This document shows positions 8,468-17,294 of a stretch of DNA of 64,000 nt, in pieces. Numbering within the stretch: position 1 is the stretch's first letter; every line of letters begins with the position of its first letter. The position numbers and the translations under genes are program-made. The notes below the pieces were generated by a model. It had not been told where the DNA came from. It saw nothing but the letters and a program-made list of their open reading frames with translations, and did no database searches. Location: the NCBI GenBank assembly GCA_964649745.1, contig CAZYQI010000020.1:1-64000 (forward strand), given 5' to 3'. The stretch comes from CAZEHS01 sp964649745. Its GTDB lineage: Bacteria > Bacillota > Clostridia > Peptostreptococcales > Acidaminobacteraceae.

Positions 8468-11400
8468 ATGGATATCGTCAATGGTCGGTACAGGCTTGTG
8501 CAAAGAATCACATCCGACCTTCTGGGTGTAACGTGGATTGCAGAAGATATACAGAAGGATGCGCAGAAAGTAAGGCTGCGCATTCTGTCTCTGGATGCTT
8601 CTGAAAGCGATTATGTTCAACATCTGGTAAGCAGATTCATACACTTTGCAACCTTTATCCATCCGAATCTGGCTCAGGCATATGATCTGGATGTTATACG
8701 CACGGTGAATAACCGTCTGCATCCGCCATTACAGTATTTCTATACCTCCGAGCATGTTCCGGTTGAAGCCTCAATCTCCTATATGGAGCTTAATGAGACG
8801 GAAATATTGGAAGTGATCCGGCAAATCAGCTATGGGCTCAGTTATATTCATTTCAGAGGACACGCATACAAATATCTGAACTTCAGTACGATAAGTATTT
8901 TCAAAGATTCTGACGGCATCCGCGTCAAGCTGATGGACTTGCCGACCACACTTAAGTACAGGGAACAGCTGGGCGCGTTCTCTGACGAAGTGGAGCAGTT
9001 CATGCCTCCTGAGATCATTCGCGATGTTGATTCCAATTCCACATCGGATATCTATTCACTGGGTGTAATGATGCATTACATGTTTAAAGGTGTTTCCTTT
9101 CAGGAATGCACCTTTGACAGTGTTCCTGATGGCATAAAGGAAGCGGATATTTTTGAATTTGTGGAGAAAATGACAGCTAAGAATGTCAGTGACAGATTTT
9201 CAAATGTTCTTGAGTTCATGGAAGCATTGAATGCGATCTATCCGGTGAATTTTGATTTTACCGATAGGGAGTATTATGAAAGATTGACGTTCATTACGCC
9301 TCTGATTGGCCGGGAGCGGGAATTCAATAGGATAGCGGATATGATCCAGCAGCGGATTGAATTGCGTTCGGAGCTGAGACTAATTATCATTCAGGGGGAG
9401 CCTGGCATTGGAAAGACCCGCTTGCTTAAAGAGCTGGGGTTCTATATGCACATCAAGCGGTTGAATGCCTGCAGCGTCAGCATTAACAGCAAGCAGAGCA
9501 AAGGGTATTATGTATTCAAGTCGGTTTTGCGGGACATCATTTCGGACATCACGATCAGCCCGGAGCTGATTAAAAAATACGGGAGCGAAATCGTAAAAAT
9601 AGTGCCCGAAATAGCAGATAAATGGAAATTGCATCCTTCGGAAGCATTGGAAGAGGAACCGGAGTTTATGCGGCTCAGCAATCGGGTTTATAATTTTGTG
9701 ATGGAATACACACAGGGAAATCCGATTATTGTCTTTATCGACGGATTCCAACACATGAGCCCGCAGGATGCTTCGGTTCTTGAATACCTTGTCCAGACGA
9801 AGCGTAAGCTTCCGCTGATCTTCGTTGGAGCAGTACAGGATGACTTTTTGGCCGCTCATCAGGATATTTCCTATTGGACAAAAATCGGTCAGTGCGAGGT
9901 GATACCCCTTAACAAATTCGGGTTCACAGAAGCCGTAGAGCTTATTCAGCATATCCAGGGAGTTGGAACTGCTCCAATTTCGCTGGCGGCAAGAATCATG
10001 GCCGACGCAGCGGGAAATCCCAGGATGATTGAAGAAGCGATGAAGACGCTGTTTATGTTTGAATACCTCTATATTCAGCCGGACAGAACGTGGTCGGATC
10101 CCTCCGAGAGCATGAAGGACCTGGAATTTTCCTTTGCCATTGATGAAGGGAAGGATTATCCGATGGAGTCCTTCAGTGGGGTTGAAATGAGTATTCTGAA
10201 ATCCATTTCAATATTTGACAGCCCTGCGCCGTGGGAGATTCTTCAGAAAATGCTTCAGATGGATGGCAATACCATTCAGGAAGCTCTGGAGCATCTTGTT
10301 GGAGAAGGAATTCTTAATCGCAAATTGGATGATCTGGGATTCACCTATGATTATTTTAACAAACGGTTCCGAAAACGGGTTTTGAATCTCCTTCATGCCG
10401 AGGAGATCATAGCCATGCACAGCTCCGCCGCCGAGTATCTGGAAGGATTGAATGAAGAGGGTAGGGAGATTTTCTCCGAGTCGCTGATCTATCATCTTAC
10501 ACGAAGCGGGCAATTGGAGAAAGCTGCAACCTGTGCCATGCATCTTGCTCAAAAAATGGGAGAGATAAACCAAAGTAAGCAGGTACTTGAATTCTATTCC
10601 CTGGCCCTGCAGCTGCTGACAGACCTAGGGAACGAATCCGAACTGGCCTCCCTGCTGGTTAAGCTGGGGGACGTTTACGTCAGCCTTAATGATTCAGAAA
10701 AGGCGAATCAGATGTTTATTGAGGCTCAGATATATGCAGCAAAATTTGGGCAGGTGAAGACCGGGATCGATGCAAAGATACGGTCCTGCAATATTCGGGT
10801 GGACAAAAAAGATCTCGATATGGTTGAACAGGAGCTGGAGGATATTGTTTCCAGCGCACGAAAATCGGATTATCAGGATGGGGAGATTGAAGCCATTCGG
10901 GTTAAGAGCAGAGTGCTTCGCTCCTTTGGCAAATTCACTGAAATAAGAGAATTGATCAAGCCATACATTGATCTTACCCGAGAGAAGGGGCAGCTGCATC
11001 ACTATGGCTTACTGATGAATGAGAAGGGGCTATGTGATATCTTCACAGGCAAAACCAGCGATGCATTTATGGCGCTTATAGAAAGCGAACGATGCCTCGA
11101 AAAACATGGGAGTGTCATTGAGAGAGCCAGGCCGATAAATAACCTGGGCCTGCTGAATTTAGACTATCTGGGAGATCTTGAAAAGGGTAGGGAATATTAT
11201 CTCAAGGCCATTGGCATTACAGAACGGGCCAATACGGTTTGGGGCCTGGACATGCTGTATTCCAATCTGGCTGAAACGTATATGAAAGAGGATGACCACG
11301 AACAGGCTCTGCGCTATTTGAATCGCGCCTGCCGATTAGCTGAGGAAGCACAGCATTTCGATATGCTGTTCTACATATACTCAAATCTCAGCATCACCTA

Positions 11401-13843
11401 CCTAAACTGCTGTCAATACGATGAAACGTACCGTTATCTGTCCAAGCTGGATTACGAATATGCCAGCAGGAAAGGCAACGCACTGAATACGGCGGTCTAC
11501 TATCTTTGTCACATACGATTCGCCATCGAGATGCGTCATTTTGACAGCGCCCTGGAGTGGTACCAGCGTGCGTATGATGAGAGGATACATATATCAGAAA
11601 ACCTTGAGTTTGAACTGAGGCTGCTTAAGATCAAAATTGATCATATGAATCAGGAAAATGTGGATGCCATGGACCTGATCAATCATCTGGGGGCGCTGAT
11701 TAAGGCGACAACCAATCCCATGGAGATTGGTCTGATCCGCTGCCTGATTCTGGACCTGGCCTTGGAAGCCCTGAACGGGTTGAGACGCATTCATGCGCAG
11801 TATCTTTTCGATATGGATGCGGATCTGGTGGAATCTTTTGATACGCCCCGACTTCGTATTCGAAGAGAGCTGCTTGGAGGAATACTGACAGATCATGGGG
11901 ATCTTTATTTTGAAAATCTGCTGAAATCGCCGGGGGTGGAAAAGCATCCCTTTGAGAGATGGCTGATATCACAGGCGGCGGGCCGTCAGTACCTTCTCAA
12001 AAGGCAATATTACTGGGCATTGGTTCATTATTATACGGCTATGGATGCCATTAAAATGATGGCCCTCCGGGTACCGGAAAAGTACCGGGAATCATTTGTT
12101 TTAAAAGATTCCATGAAGACAGCTCTATACAGGCAGCTCCACTCAACCGTATCGCAGATTATTTCGTCTCCGCGGCATGAAACGCAACAGGAACACATAT
12201 TGCCAACACGACTTGGAGATTTTTTTGAAGTAAAGGACGAAAAGAAGATACTGACGAATCTGAAATTTTTAAACTCTGTGTATGAATTGTTCGCAATTAA
12301 ACAAGGAATTCGTTTTAAGAATCTGGAAAACCTGAATCAATATTACGGGCAGGATGAATATCAGAACATCCTTTTAATGATGAAATACATGGTGCAGATT
12401 ACCTTTGCAGATTGCGGGTTCTTTATCTTCAACAAAGATTTCGAGGATCATACAGAGGTGATCGCCACAGATTCTACCCGCCCGGTTCCGGATGTAAGCC
12501 GGTTTTCTGTCATGCTTGAGTTTGATACCGATGGAATTCTTATAAAGAACCGTGCGGATTTTAAAATCGCAAATCCGAACCGGCGCACATCGGAAGCCCT
12601 GATGGTTATTCCGGTTCGGAATGAGCCGGCATCCGCAAAGGGAATGGGTCGCCGGAGAAACGAAAAACAGGAACAGGACGGGAAAATCATCGGGACCATA
12701 TTCCTTCAGTCGGACAAGGCCTTCAATAATTTCACGGAAGCCAGCTTTCAAACCTGCCGAACCCTGATGCGGGGCTTAAGTATCCTGGTGGAGAATTATC
12801 ACCTGAAAAGGACCTCCGTGATTGACAAGCTGACATCCATATTCCTCAGGAAGCATATTGAGGGGAAGCTGACAGAGGAATTGGAACTGAGTAAGGCCAG
12901 TGGCCGTGAAATGGCCATTATCATGGCGGATATTGATAATTTCAAAAACGTGAATGATGTGTATGGCCATCAACGGGGCGATGAGGTTCTCCGTGAAATC
13001 GGGAGGATCATCCGCGAGAATCTGAGGAAGGGCGATCTGGCAGGCCGATATGGAGGGGAAGAATTCATTATCGTGTTGCCGGGGGCTGGGGATATCGATG
13101 CCTATAATGTATGTGAAAAAATAAGAAAGGCCATTGAAACAACCCCTATTCTGGGAGAACATGCGGCCTTGACCATGAGCTTCGGAGCGGCCAGCTTTCC
13201 TTCCCATGGAATTGTAGAGGAAGAACTGATTGAAAAAGCAGACCAAGCCTTGTATGAGTCGAAGCACATGGGGCGAAACCGGACTACCATCTGGACAGAG
13301 AATATCGGAATTTCAAAGCAACGTTTCGATAAGCTGACCGGGATCCTGGAAGGCAACATATCTACGGACTCTCGAAAGATTCAAGCCATGGTGGATATCA
13401 TGAGTCTGATTAACCGGCCCATTGGACGGGAAGCGAAGATATACGAGATACTGAGCCAGATGGTGGATATCTGTGAGGCCCAAAGCGCGTCGCTGGCCCG
13501 TTTTGAAAATGGGATAATCGTGGAAAAATTCACCCGAACCCTGGGGATCGATGGCCTTGACCGTAAGGGGGCAATACCGGAAAAACTGATTATGGAAACC
13601 GTAAGGCGTGGATACGGCAGTTATTTTGTGGATTGGACGGCCGTTCAGCAGCAGGCGGATCAACAGGGATCTCCGGATTGGTACTCTTATATTTCAGTTC
13701 CCATGATCTACAGCGGCGGGATCAGCGGTGCACTCATCCTGTCTGTGCCGATATCCCGGCATGAATTTGATTTTAACGGCTTCAATTATGTGAATACCCT
13801 TAGTGGCGTCATATCTGTTATACTCAATGAAACGGAGAGGTGA
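8468..13843 (+). CDS. Pseudokinase-AAA ATPase-TPR-GAF-GGDEF-GAF signalling protein
   Basis: A 1,791-residue multidomain protein. Residues about 1-260 look like a Ser/Thr protein kinase, but the catalytic HRD loop reads HAYKYLN, the DFG is MDLP and no glycine loop or VAIK lysine is seen, so it is probably catalytically dead. An AAA_16-type ATPase follows, with Walker A GEPGIGKTR (about 310-318) and Walker B IIVFIDG (about 419). TPR-like helices run from about 700 to 1,150, then a GAF-like domain, then a GGDEF domain with an intact GGEEF (1529-1533) and an RKGD inhibitory site five residues before it, then a C-terminal GAF. It should be a c-di-GMP synthase with product inhibition, gated by a large soluble sensory platform. 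GGAGG sets the start. It ends 4 nt before the LacI-family gene. No membrane segment is visible. Confidence 0.82.
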   Translation: MDIVNGRYRLVQRITSDLLGVTWIAEDIQKDAQKVRLRILSLDASESDYVQHLVSRFIHFATFIHPNLAQAYDLDVIRTVNNRLHPPLQYFYTSEHVPVEASISYMELNETEILEVIRQISYGLSYIHFRGHAYKYLNFSTISIFKDSDGIRVKLMDLPTTLKYREQLGAFSDEVEQFMPPEIIRDVDSNSTSDIYSLGVMMHYMFKGVSFQECTFDSVPDGIKEADIFEFVEKMTAKNVSDRFSNVLEFMEALNAIYPVNFDFTDREYYERLTFITPLIGREREFNRIADMIQQRIELRSELRLIIIQGEPGIGKTRLLKELGFYMHIKRLNACSVSINSKQSKGYYVFKSVLRDIISDITISPELIKKYGSEIVKIVPEIADKWKLHPSEALEEEPEFMRLSNRVYNFVMEYTQGNPIIVFIDGFQHMSPQDASVLEYLVQTKRKLPLIFVGAVQDDFLAAHQDISYWTKIGQCEVIPLNKFGFTEAVELIQHIQGVGTAPISLAARIMADAAGNPRMIEEAMKTLFMFEYLYIQPDRTWSDPSESMKDLEFSFAIDEGKDYPMESFSGVEMSILKSISIFDSPAPWEILQKMLQMDGNTIQEALEHLVGEGILNRKLDDLGFTYDYFNKRFRKRVLNLLHAEEIIAMHSSAAEYLEGLNEEGREIFSESLIYHLTRSGQLEKAATCAMHLAQKMGEINQSKQVLEFYSLALQLLTDLGNESELASLLVKLGDVYVSLNDSEKANQMFIEAQIYAAKFGQVKTGIDAKIRSCNIRVDKKDLDMVEQELEDIVSSARKSDYQDGEIEAIRVKSRVLRSFGKFTEIRELIKPYIDLTREKGQLHHYGLLMNEKGLCDIFTGKTSDAFMALIESERCLEKHGSVIERARPINNLGLLNLDYLGDLEKGREYYLKAIGITERANTVWGLDMLYSNLAETYMKEDDHEQALRYLNRACRLAEEAQHFDMLFYIYSNLSITYLNCCQYDETYRYLSKLDYEYASRKGNALNTAVYYLCHIRFAIEMRHFDSALEWYQRAYDERIHISENLEFELRLLKIKIDHMNQENVDAMDLINHLGALIKATTNPMEIGLIRCLILDLALEALNGLRRIHAQYLFDMDADLVESFDTPRLRIRRELLGGILTDHGDLYFENLLKSPGVEKHPFERWLISQAAGRQYLLKRQYYWALVHYYTAMDAIKMMALRVPEKYRESFVLKDSMKTALYRQLHSTVSQIISSPRHETQQEHILPTRLGDFFEVKDEKKILTNLKFLNSVYELFAIKQGIRFKNLENLNQYYGQDEYQNILLMMKYMVQITFADCGFFIFNKDFEDHTEVIATDSTRPVPDVSRFSVMLEFDTDGILIKNRADFKIANPNRRTSEALMVIPVRNEPASAKGMGRRRNEKQEQDGKIIGTIFLQSDKAFNNFTEASFQTCRTLMRGLSILVENYHLKRTSVIDKLTSIFLRKHIEGKLTEELELSKASGREMAIIMADIDNFKNVNDVYGHQRGDEVLREIGRIIRENLRKGDLAGRYGGEEFIIVLPGAGDIDAYNVCEKIRKAIETTPILGEHAALTMSFGAASFPSHGIVEEELIEKADQALYESKHMGRNRTTIWTENIGISKQRFDKLTGILEGNISTDSRKIQAMVDIMSLINRPIGREAKIYEILSQMVDICEAQSASLARFENGIIVEKFTRTLGIDGLDRKGAIPEKLIMETVRRGYGSYFVDWTAVQQQADQQGSPDWYSYISVPMIYSGGISGALILSVPISRHEFDFNGFNYVNTLSGVISVILNETER

Positions 13844-13847
13844 GACC

Positions 13848-14846
13848 ATGGCAGTGAATATCAAGGATGTGGCCAGAAAGGCCAACGTATCCATATCGAC
13901 AGTTTCACGGGTAATCAATGACTCAAAGCCCGTAAGCGATGAAATCAAGAAACGGGTATTCGACATCATAGAGGAAACCGGGTATGTACCGAATCCGGTG
14001 GCCCGCAGTCTTGTTATGAAAAAGAGCCGGTTGATCGGCATCATCGTTCCGGACATCGCCAATTATTACACCGGTGAATTGCTGAACGCTTTCGAGGAAA
14101 TCGCCAAAACCTATGATTATGAGGTCATCCTTTGCAACACCTATGGAGACTTCGATCAGGAGATCCGGTATCTGAAGCTGTTGGAGTCCAAACAGGTGGA
14201 GGGGATGGTGTTTCTCTCATTTAAATGGGACGAGGCGCATCAGGCGTTTTTTGAAAAATCCGATATGCCGGTGGTGTTGGTAAACCGTGCTGCGGTAAAT
14301 GATCGGGTGTTTACTGTGTCAATCGATCATTATCAAGCGGTGTATGAGATTACGGAAGAGATGGCAAAGAGAGGCCACAAGGATTTCATGCTGATCCGCA
14401 ACGGAGAAACAGAGGACGTTTTTGGAACGGACCAGCTGGAAGGCTTCAAGAATGCGTTGGAAAACCGGGGGCTGGCATATCATAAGGATATGGTCTGGAA
14501 TGGTTATTTCCAACCGGCAGATGCCTATAAGGCGGTGGAAGCAGTTCTCAAGGCCGGCAAGCGTCCGACAGCCATCATCACCACAACGGACGACATGGCA
14601 GTGGGTGCCATCAACTGCCTGGTGGATAATGGCATCAAGGTTCCGGAGGAAGTGTCGGTCACCGGATTCTATGATACCACCCTGGCAACGCTTTACAGAC
14701 CGCGCCTCACCACAGTTCAGCACCCCATATACGATATCGGGGCCATTGCCATACGGATGCTGATCAAGAAAATTGACGGACAGGAAATTGAAGAAAAACA
14801 TGTACGGCTTCCCCATGGCATTGTGTTTCGGGAGAGCAGCCGTTAA
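13848..14846 (+). CDS. LacI/GalR family regulator, CcpA-like
   Basis: A 332-residue regulator. The N-terminal helix-turn-helix (NIKDVARKANVSISTVSRVIN) and hinge (YVPNPVARSL) are followed by a periplasmic-binding-protein-like effector domain. The C-terminal stretch (LTTVQHPIYDIGAIAIRML, then LPHGIVFRESS) closely follows the CcpA pattern, suggesting a global or sugar-responsive regulator, though without hprK/ptsH nearby a CcpA identity is unproven. The start at 13848 has GGAGAGGTGA overlapping the end of the preceding gene, implying co-transcription. The YgiQ gene starts 25 nt downstream, so all three probably form one operon. The effector is unknown. Confidence 0.85.
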   Translation: MAVNIKDVARKANVSISTVSRVINDSKPVSDEIKKRVFDIIEETGYVPNPVARSLVMKKSRLIGIIVPDIANYYTGELLNAFEEIAKTYDYEVILCNTYGDFDQEIRYLKLLESKQVEGMVFLSFKWDEAHQAFFEKSDMPVVLVNRAAVNDRVFTVSIDHYQAVYEITEEMAKRGHKDFMLIRNGETEDVFGTDQLEGFKNALENRGLAYHKDMVWNGYFQPADAYKAVEAVLKAGKRPTAIITTTDDMAVGAINCLVDNGIKVPEEVSVTGFYDTTLATLYRPRLTTVQHPIYDIGAIAIRMLIKKIDGQEIEEKHVRLPHGIVFRESSR

Positions 14847-14871
14847 GGTTGAGAAAGATAAGGTGAAGCAA

Positions 14872-16968
14872 GTGGAAAGAAACAGATTTTTACCTGTAAA
14901 TAAAGAGGATATGAAGGAACGGGGCTGGGAGCAGCTGGATTTCATCGTTGTTTCCGGAGATGCCTATGTGGATCATCCCAGCTTCGGTACCGCCATCGTG
15001 TCCAGGGTTTTGGAACACGCCGGCTATCGCGTGGGAATCATTGCCCAGCCGGACTGGCATTCCACAGAGGATTTTAAGAAGCTGGGCCGGCCAAGGCTCG
15101 GCTTTTTCGTCGGTGCGGGGAACCTGGATTCCATGGTGAATCATTATTCCGTGACAAAAAAGCACCGCAAGGAGGATGCGTACAGCCCCGGTGGGAGGAT
15201 GGGCCTTCGGCCCGACCGCGCAACCCTGGCCTATGTCAACAGATTGCGGGAGGCCTATAAGAAAACCCCGGTAATCATTGGCGGGGTTGAGGCAAGCCTT
15301 CGACGGTTCGCTCACTACGATTACTGGAGCAACAGTGTCCGACGTTCCGTTCTGGTGGATTCCGAGGCAGACCTGCTGGTATACGGCATGTCGGAACGTC
15401 AGGTGGTTGAAGTGGCGGATTTCCTCAATGCGGGGCTGGATATACGGCACCTTCATCACTTGCAGGGAACCTGCTATGTGTCCCAGGAGGAGGAAGTGCT
15501 GAAGGACGGAATCCGCCTGCCGGACTACGAAACCGTGGCAGCTGATACAAAGGCCTATGCCAAGGGATTTAAAATTCAGTATGATGAACAGGACCCTATC
15601 CGTGGCCGTGCGCTGTGGCAGAAGCATAAAGACAGATGGCTGGTACAGAATCCACCGGCCATGCCCCTGACGACAGAAGAAATGGATGAAATCTATGCCC
15701 TGCCCTATGCCCGTACCTGGCACCCCGATTACGACAAGGCTGGAGGGGTGCCGGCCATTGAAGAGGTTCAGCACAGCCTGGTGAGCGAAAGAGGCTGCTT
15801 TGGAGCGTGTTCCTTCTGTGCCCTTACCTTCCATCAGGGACGGATCATACAGGCACGGAGCCATGATTCTCTCATTGAAGAGGCGAAGATTCTGATTGCA
15901 CAGCCGAATTTCAAGGGGTATATCCATGACGTGGGTGGCCCCACGGCTAATTTCCGGTTCCCTTCCTGTGCCAAGCAGCTGAAGGTGGGAACCTGCAAGG
16001 ACCGACAGTGCCTGTGGCCAAAGCCCTGCCCGAATCTGAAGATCGATCACAAAGACTATACAGCTCTGCTCAGAAAACTGAGAGCCCTTCAAAAGGTCAA
16101 AAAAGTCTTCATACGATCAGGGATCCGCTACGATTATCTTTTGGCGGACAATGACAACAGCTTCTTCAAGGAACTGGTGGAGCATCACGTCAGCGGGCAG
16201 CTGAAGGTGGCCCCGGAACACGTTTCTGAAGCGGTTCTGTACAGCATGGGCAAGCCATGCGGGAAGCAGTACAAACAGTTTTCCGATAAATATTTTGCTA
16301 TGTGTAAAGCCGTAGGGAAGGAGCAGTATCTGGTGCCCTATCTCATGAGCTCCCATCCCGGCAGTACGCTGAAAAGTGCGGTGGAGCTGGCGGAATACCT
16401 GCGGGACATGGGCTATCAGCCGGAACAGGTGCAGGATTTCTATCCCACGCCGGGAACACTGTCAACCTGTATGTACCACACGGGGCTGGATCCGCGAACA
16501 ATGAAGCCGGTCTATGTTCCGAAGGAATACCATGAAAAACAGATGCAACGGGCCTTGCTTCAGTTCCGAAATCCCAAGAATCACGATCTTGTCCGGGAGG
16601 CGCTTGAGCTTTCGGGGAGAAAAGACCTCATAGGCTTCGGGCCAACGTGTCTGGTGCCCCCGCCCAAGGGTGAAAAAGCCAAGGGCGACGAACGAAGGGT
16701 CGGAAAAGCGGATGCAAAAGCGTCTCCTAAATCGGGAAGGCGACCGGAGCAGAAAAAGAGCAATGGGGACCGGAGCGGCAAAAAAACCCTTTCTGCGACG
16801 AAAGGCGCTTCTGAGATGAAACGTACGCCGGAGGATCGACACCGGAAATCCGCGGCACCGGACACCCAGAAATCAGGAAGGGTTGGGAAGCCCGCCGCGC
16901 CGAAGCTCCAGAGGACAAAAGCAAAAGCTGGGACGAAACAGAAACAGTTCAAAATTAAGAGTAAATAG
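14872..16968 (+). CDS. YgiQ family radical SAM protein
   Basis: A 698-residue protein of the YgiQ (UPF0313) family. It opens with the family hallmark GWEQLDFIVVSGDAYVDHP. The radical SAM cluster motif is C309-x3-C313-x2-C316 (CFGACSFC), followed by the conserved HxGR and SCAKQ stretches. The start is taken as GTG at 14872 because AAGGTGA sits about 6 nt upstream and the resulting FLPVNKEDMKERGW beginning matches the usual family start. The last ~95 residues are a Lys/Arg/Pro-rich low-complexity tail, probably disordered and nucleic-acid binding. The biochemical reaction is unknown; members are often linked to RNA or protein modification. It is the last gene of the operon before a terminator. 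Confidence 0.88.
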   Translation: MERNRFLPVNKEDMKERGWEQLDFIVVSGDAYVDHPSFGTAIVSRVLEHAGYRVGIIAQPDWHSTEDFKKLGRPRLGFFVGAGNLDSMVNHYSVTKKHRKEDAYSPGGRMGLRPDRATLAYVNRLREAYKKTPVIIGGVEASLRRFAHYDYWSNSVRRSVLVDSEADLLVYGMSERQVVEVADFLNAGLDIRHLHHLQGTCYVSQEEEVLKDGIRLPDYETVAADTKAYAKGFKIQYDEQDPIRGRALWQKHKDRWLVQNPPAMPLTTEEMDEIYALPYARTWHPDYDKAGGVPAIEEVQHSLVSERGCFGACSFCALTFHQGRIIQARSHDSLIEEAKILIAQPNFKGYIHDVGGPTANFRFPSCAKQLKVGTCKDRQCLWPKPCPNLKIDHKDYTALLRKLRALQKVKKVFIRSGIRYDYLLADNDNSFFKELVEHHVSGQLKVAPEHVSEAVLYSMGKPCGKQYKQFSDKYFAMCKAVGKEQYLVPYLMSSHPGSTLKSAVELAEYLRDMGYQPEQVQDFYPTPGTLSTCMYHTGLDPRTMKPVYVPKEYHEKQMQRALLQFRNPKNHDLVREALELSGRKDLIGFGPTCLVPPPKGEKAKGDERRVGKADAKASPKSGRRPEQKKSNGDRSGKKTLSATKGASEMKRTPEDRHRKSAAPDTQKSGRVGKPAAPKLQRTKAKAGTKQKQFKIKSK

Positions 16969-16978
16969 CAACAAGGGG

Positions 16979-17018
16979 CTCTCTTAACAGGAATAAAATC
17001 CTAATTAGAGAGCTTTTT
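16979..17018 (+). terminator. Intrinsic terminator after ygiQ-like gene
   Basis: A GCTCTC/GAGAGC stem with an additional AGGA/TCCT pairing inside is followed by TTTTTT, 10 nt past the stop codon. Confidence 0.8.
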
Positions 17019-17023
17019 TCTTT

Positions 17024-17132
17024 CTGTCATCGCGCGCAAAGCGTGGCGATCTCTCCCTTAAACACAATGCAGTCATTATCGCATACTCAAGGGAGAGATT
17101 GCCGCGTCGGCAATGCCTTCTCCCAATGACAG
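17024..17132. repeat. 109-bp palindromic dispersed repeat (MITE-like)
   Basis: The ends CTGTCAT and ATGACAG are inverted; inside, GGCGATCTCTCCCTT (17045-17059) pairs with AAGGGAGAGATTGCC (17089-17103), and a local ATTGCCG/CGGCAAT hairpin adds structure. The wording resembles the widespread TGTCATTGCGAGCGAAG-type repeat of Clostridia and other bacteria. Only one copy is seen in this window. It carries no ORF. It may be a non-autonomous element or an RNA-structured spacer. Confidence 0.6.
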
Positions 17133-17206
17133 ATTTCAATTCTTTCCTTATCTGCTTTAGTCGGCTGATTGCTTCATCTCAATAAAGCTATATAAACGTT
17201 TTCCTG

Positions 17207-17273
17207 TGCTATAATTGCGGTAAAAGGACTTGTGTGGACCAGCCCCGCTTAATTGGAAGAGGGCTGTGGTCTG
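17207..17273 (+). promoter_or_regulatory. Extended -10 promoter and leader hairpin of hutH
   Basis: TGCTATAAT (17207-17215) is an extended -10 element with no good -35. Downstream, GACCAGCCC and GGGCTGTGGTC (about 17237-17273) can form a bulged hairpin just before the GAGGGGAAA ribosome binding site. Whether the hairpin regulates the gene is not known. Confidence 0.45.
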
Positions 17274-17294
17274 CCAAAAGAGAGGGGAAAACAT

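Noticed and set aside
14890..16092. 400-codon minus-strand frame opposite the YgiQ gene
   Set aside because: It mirrors a gene with clear family motifs and has no ribosome binding site or recognisable domain; an antisense shadow.
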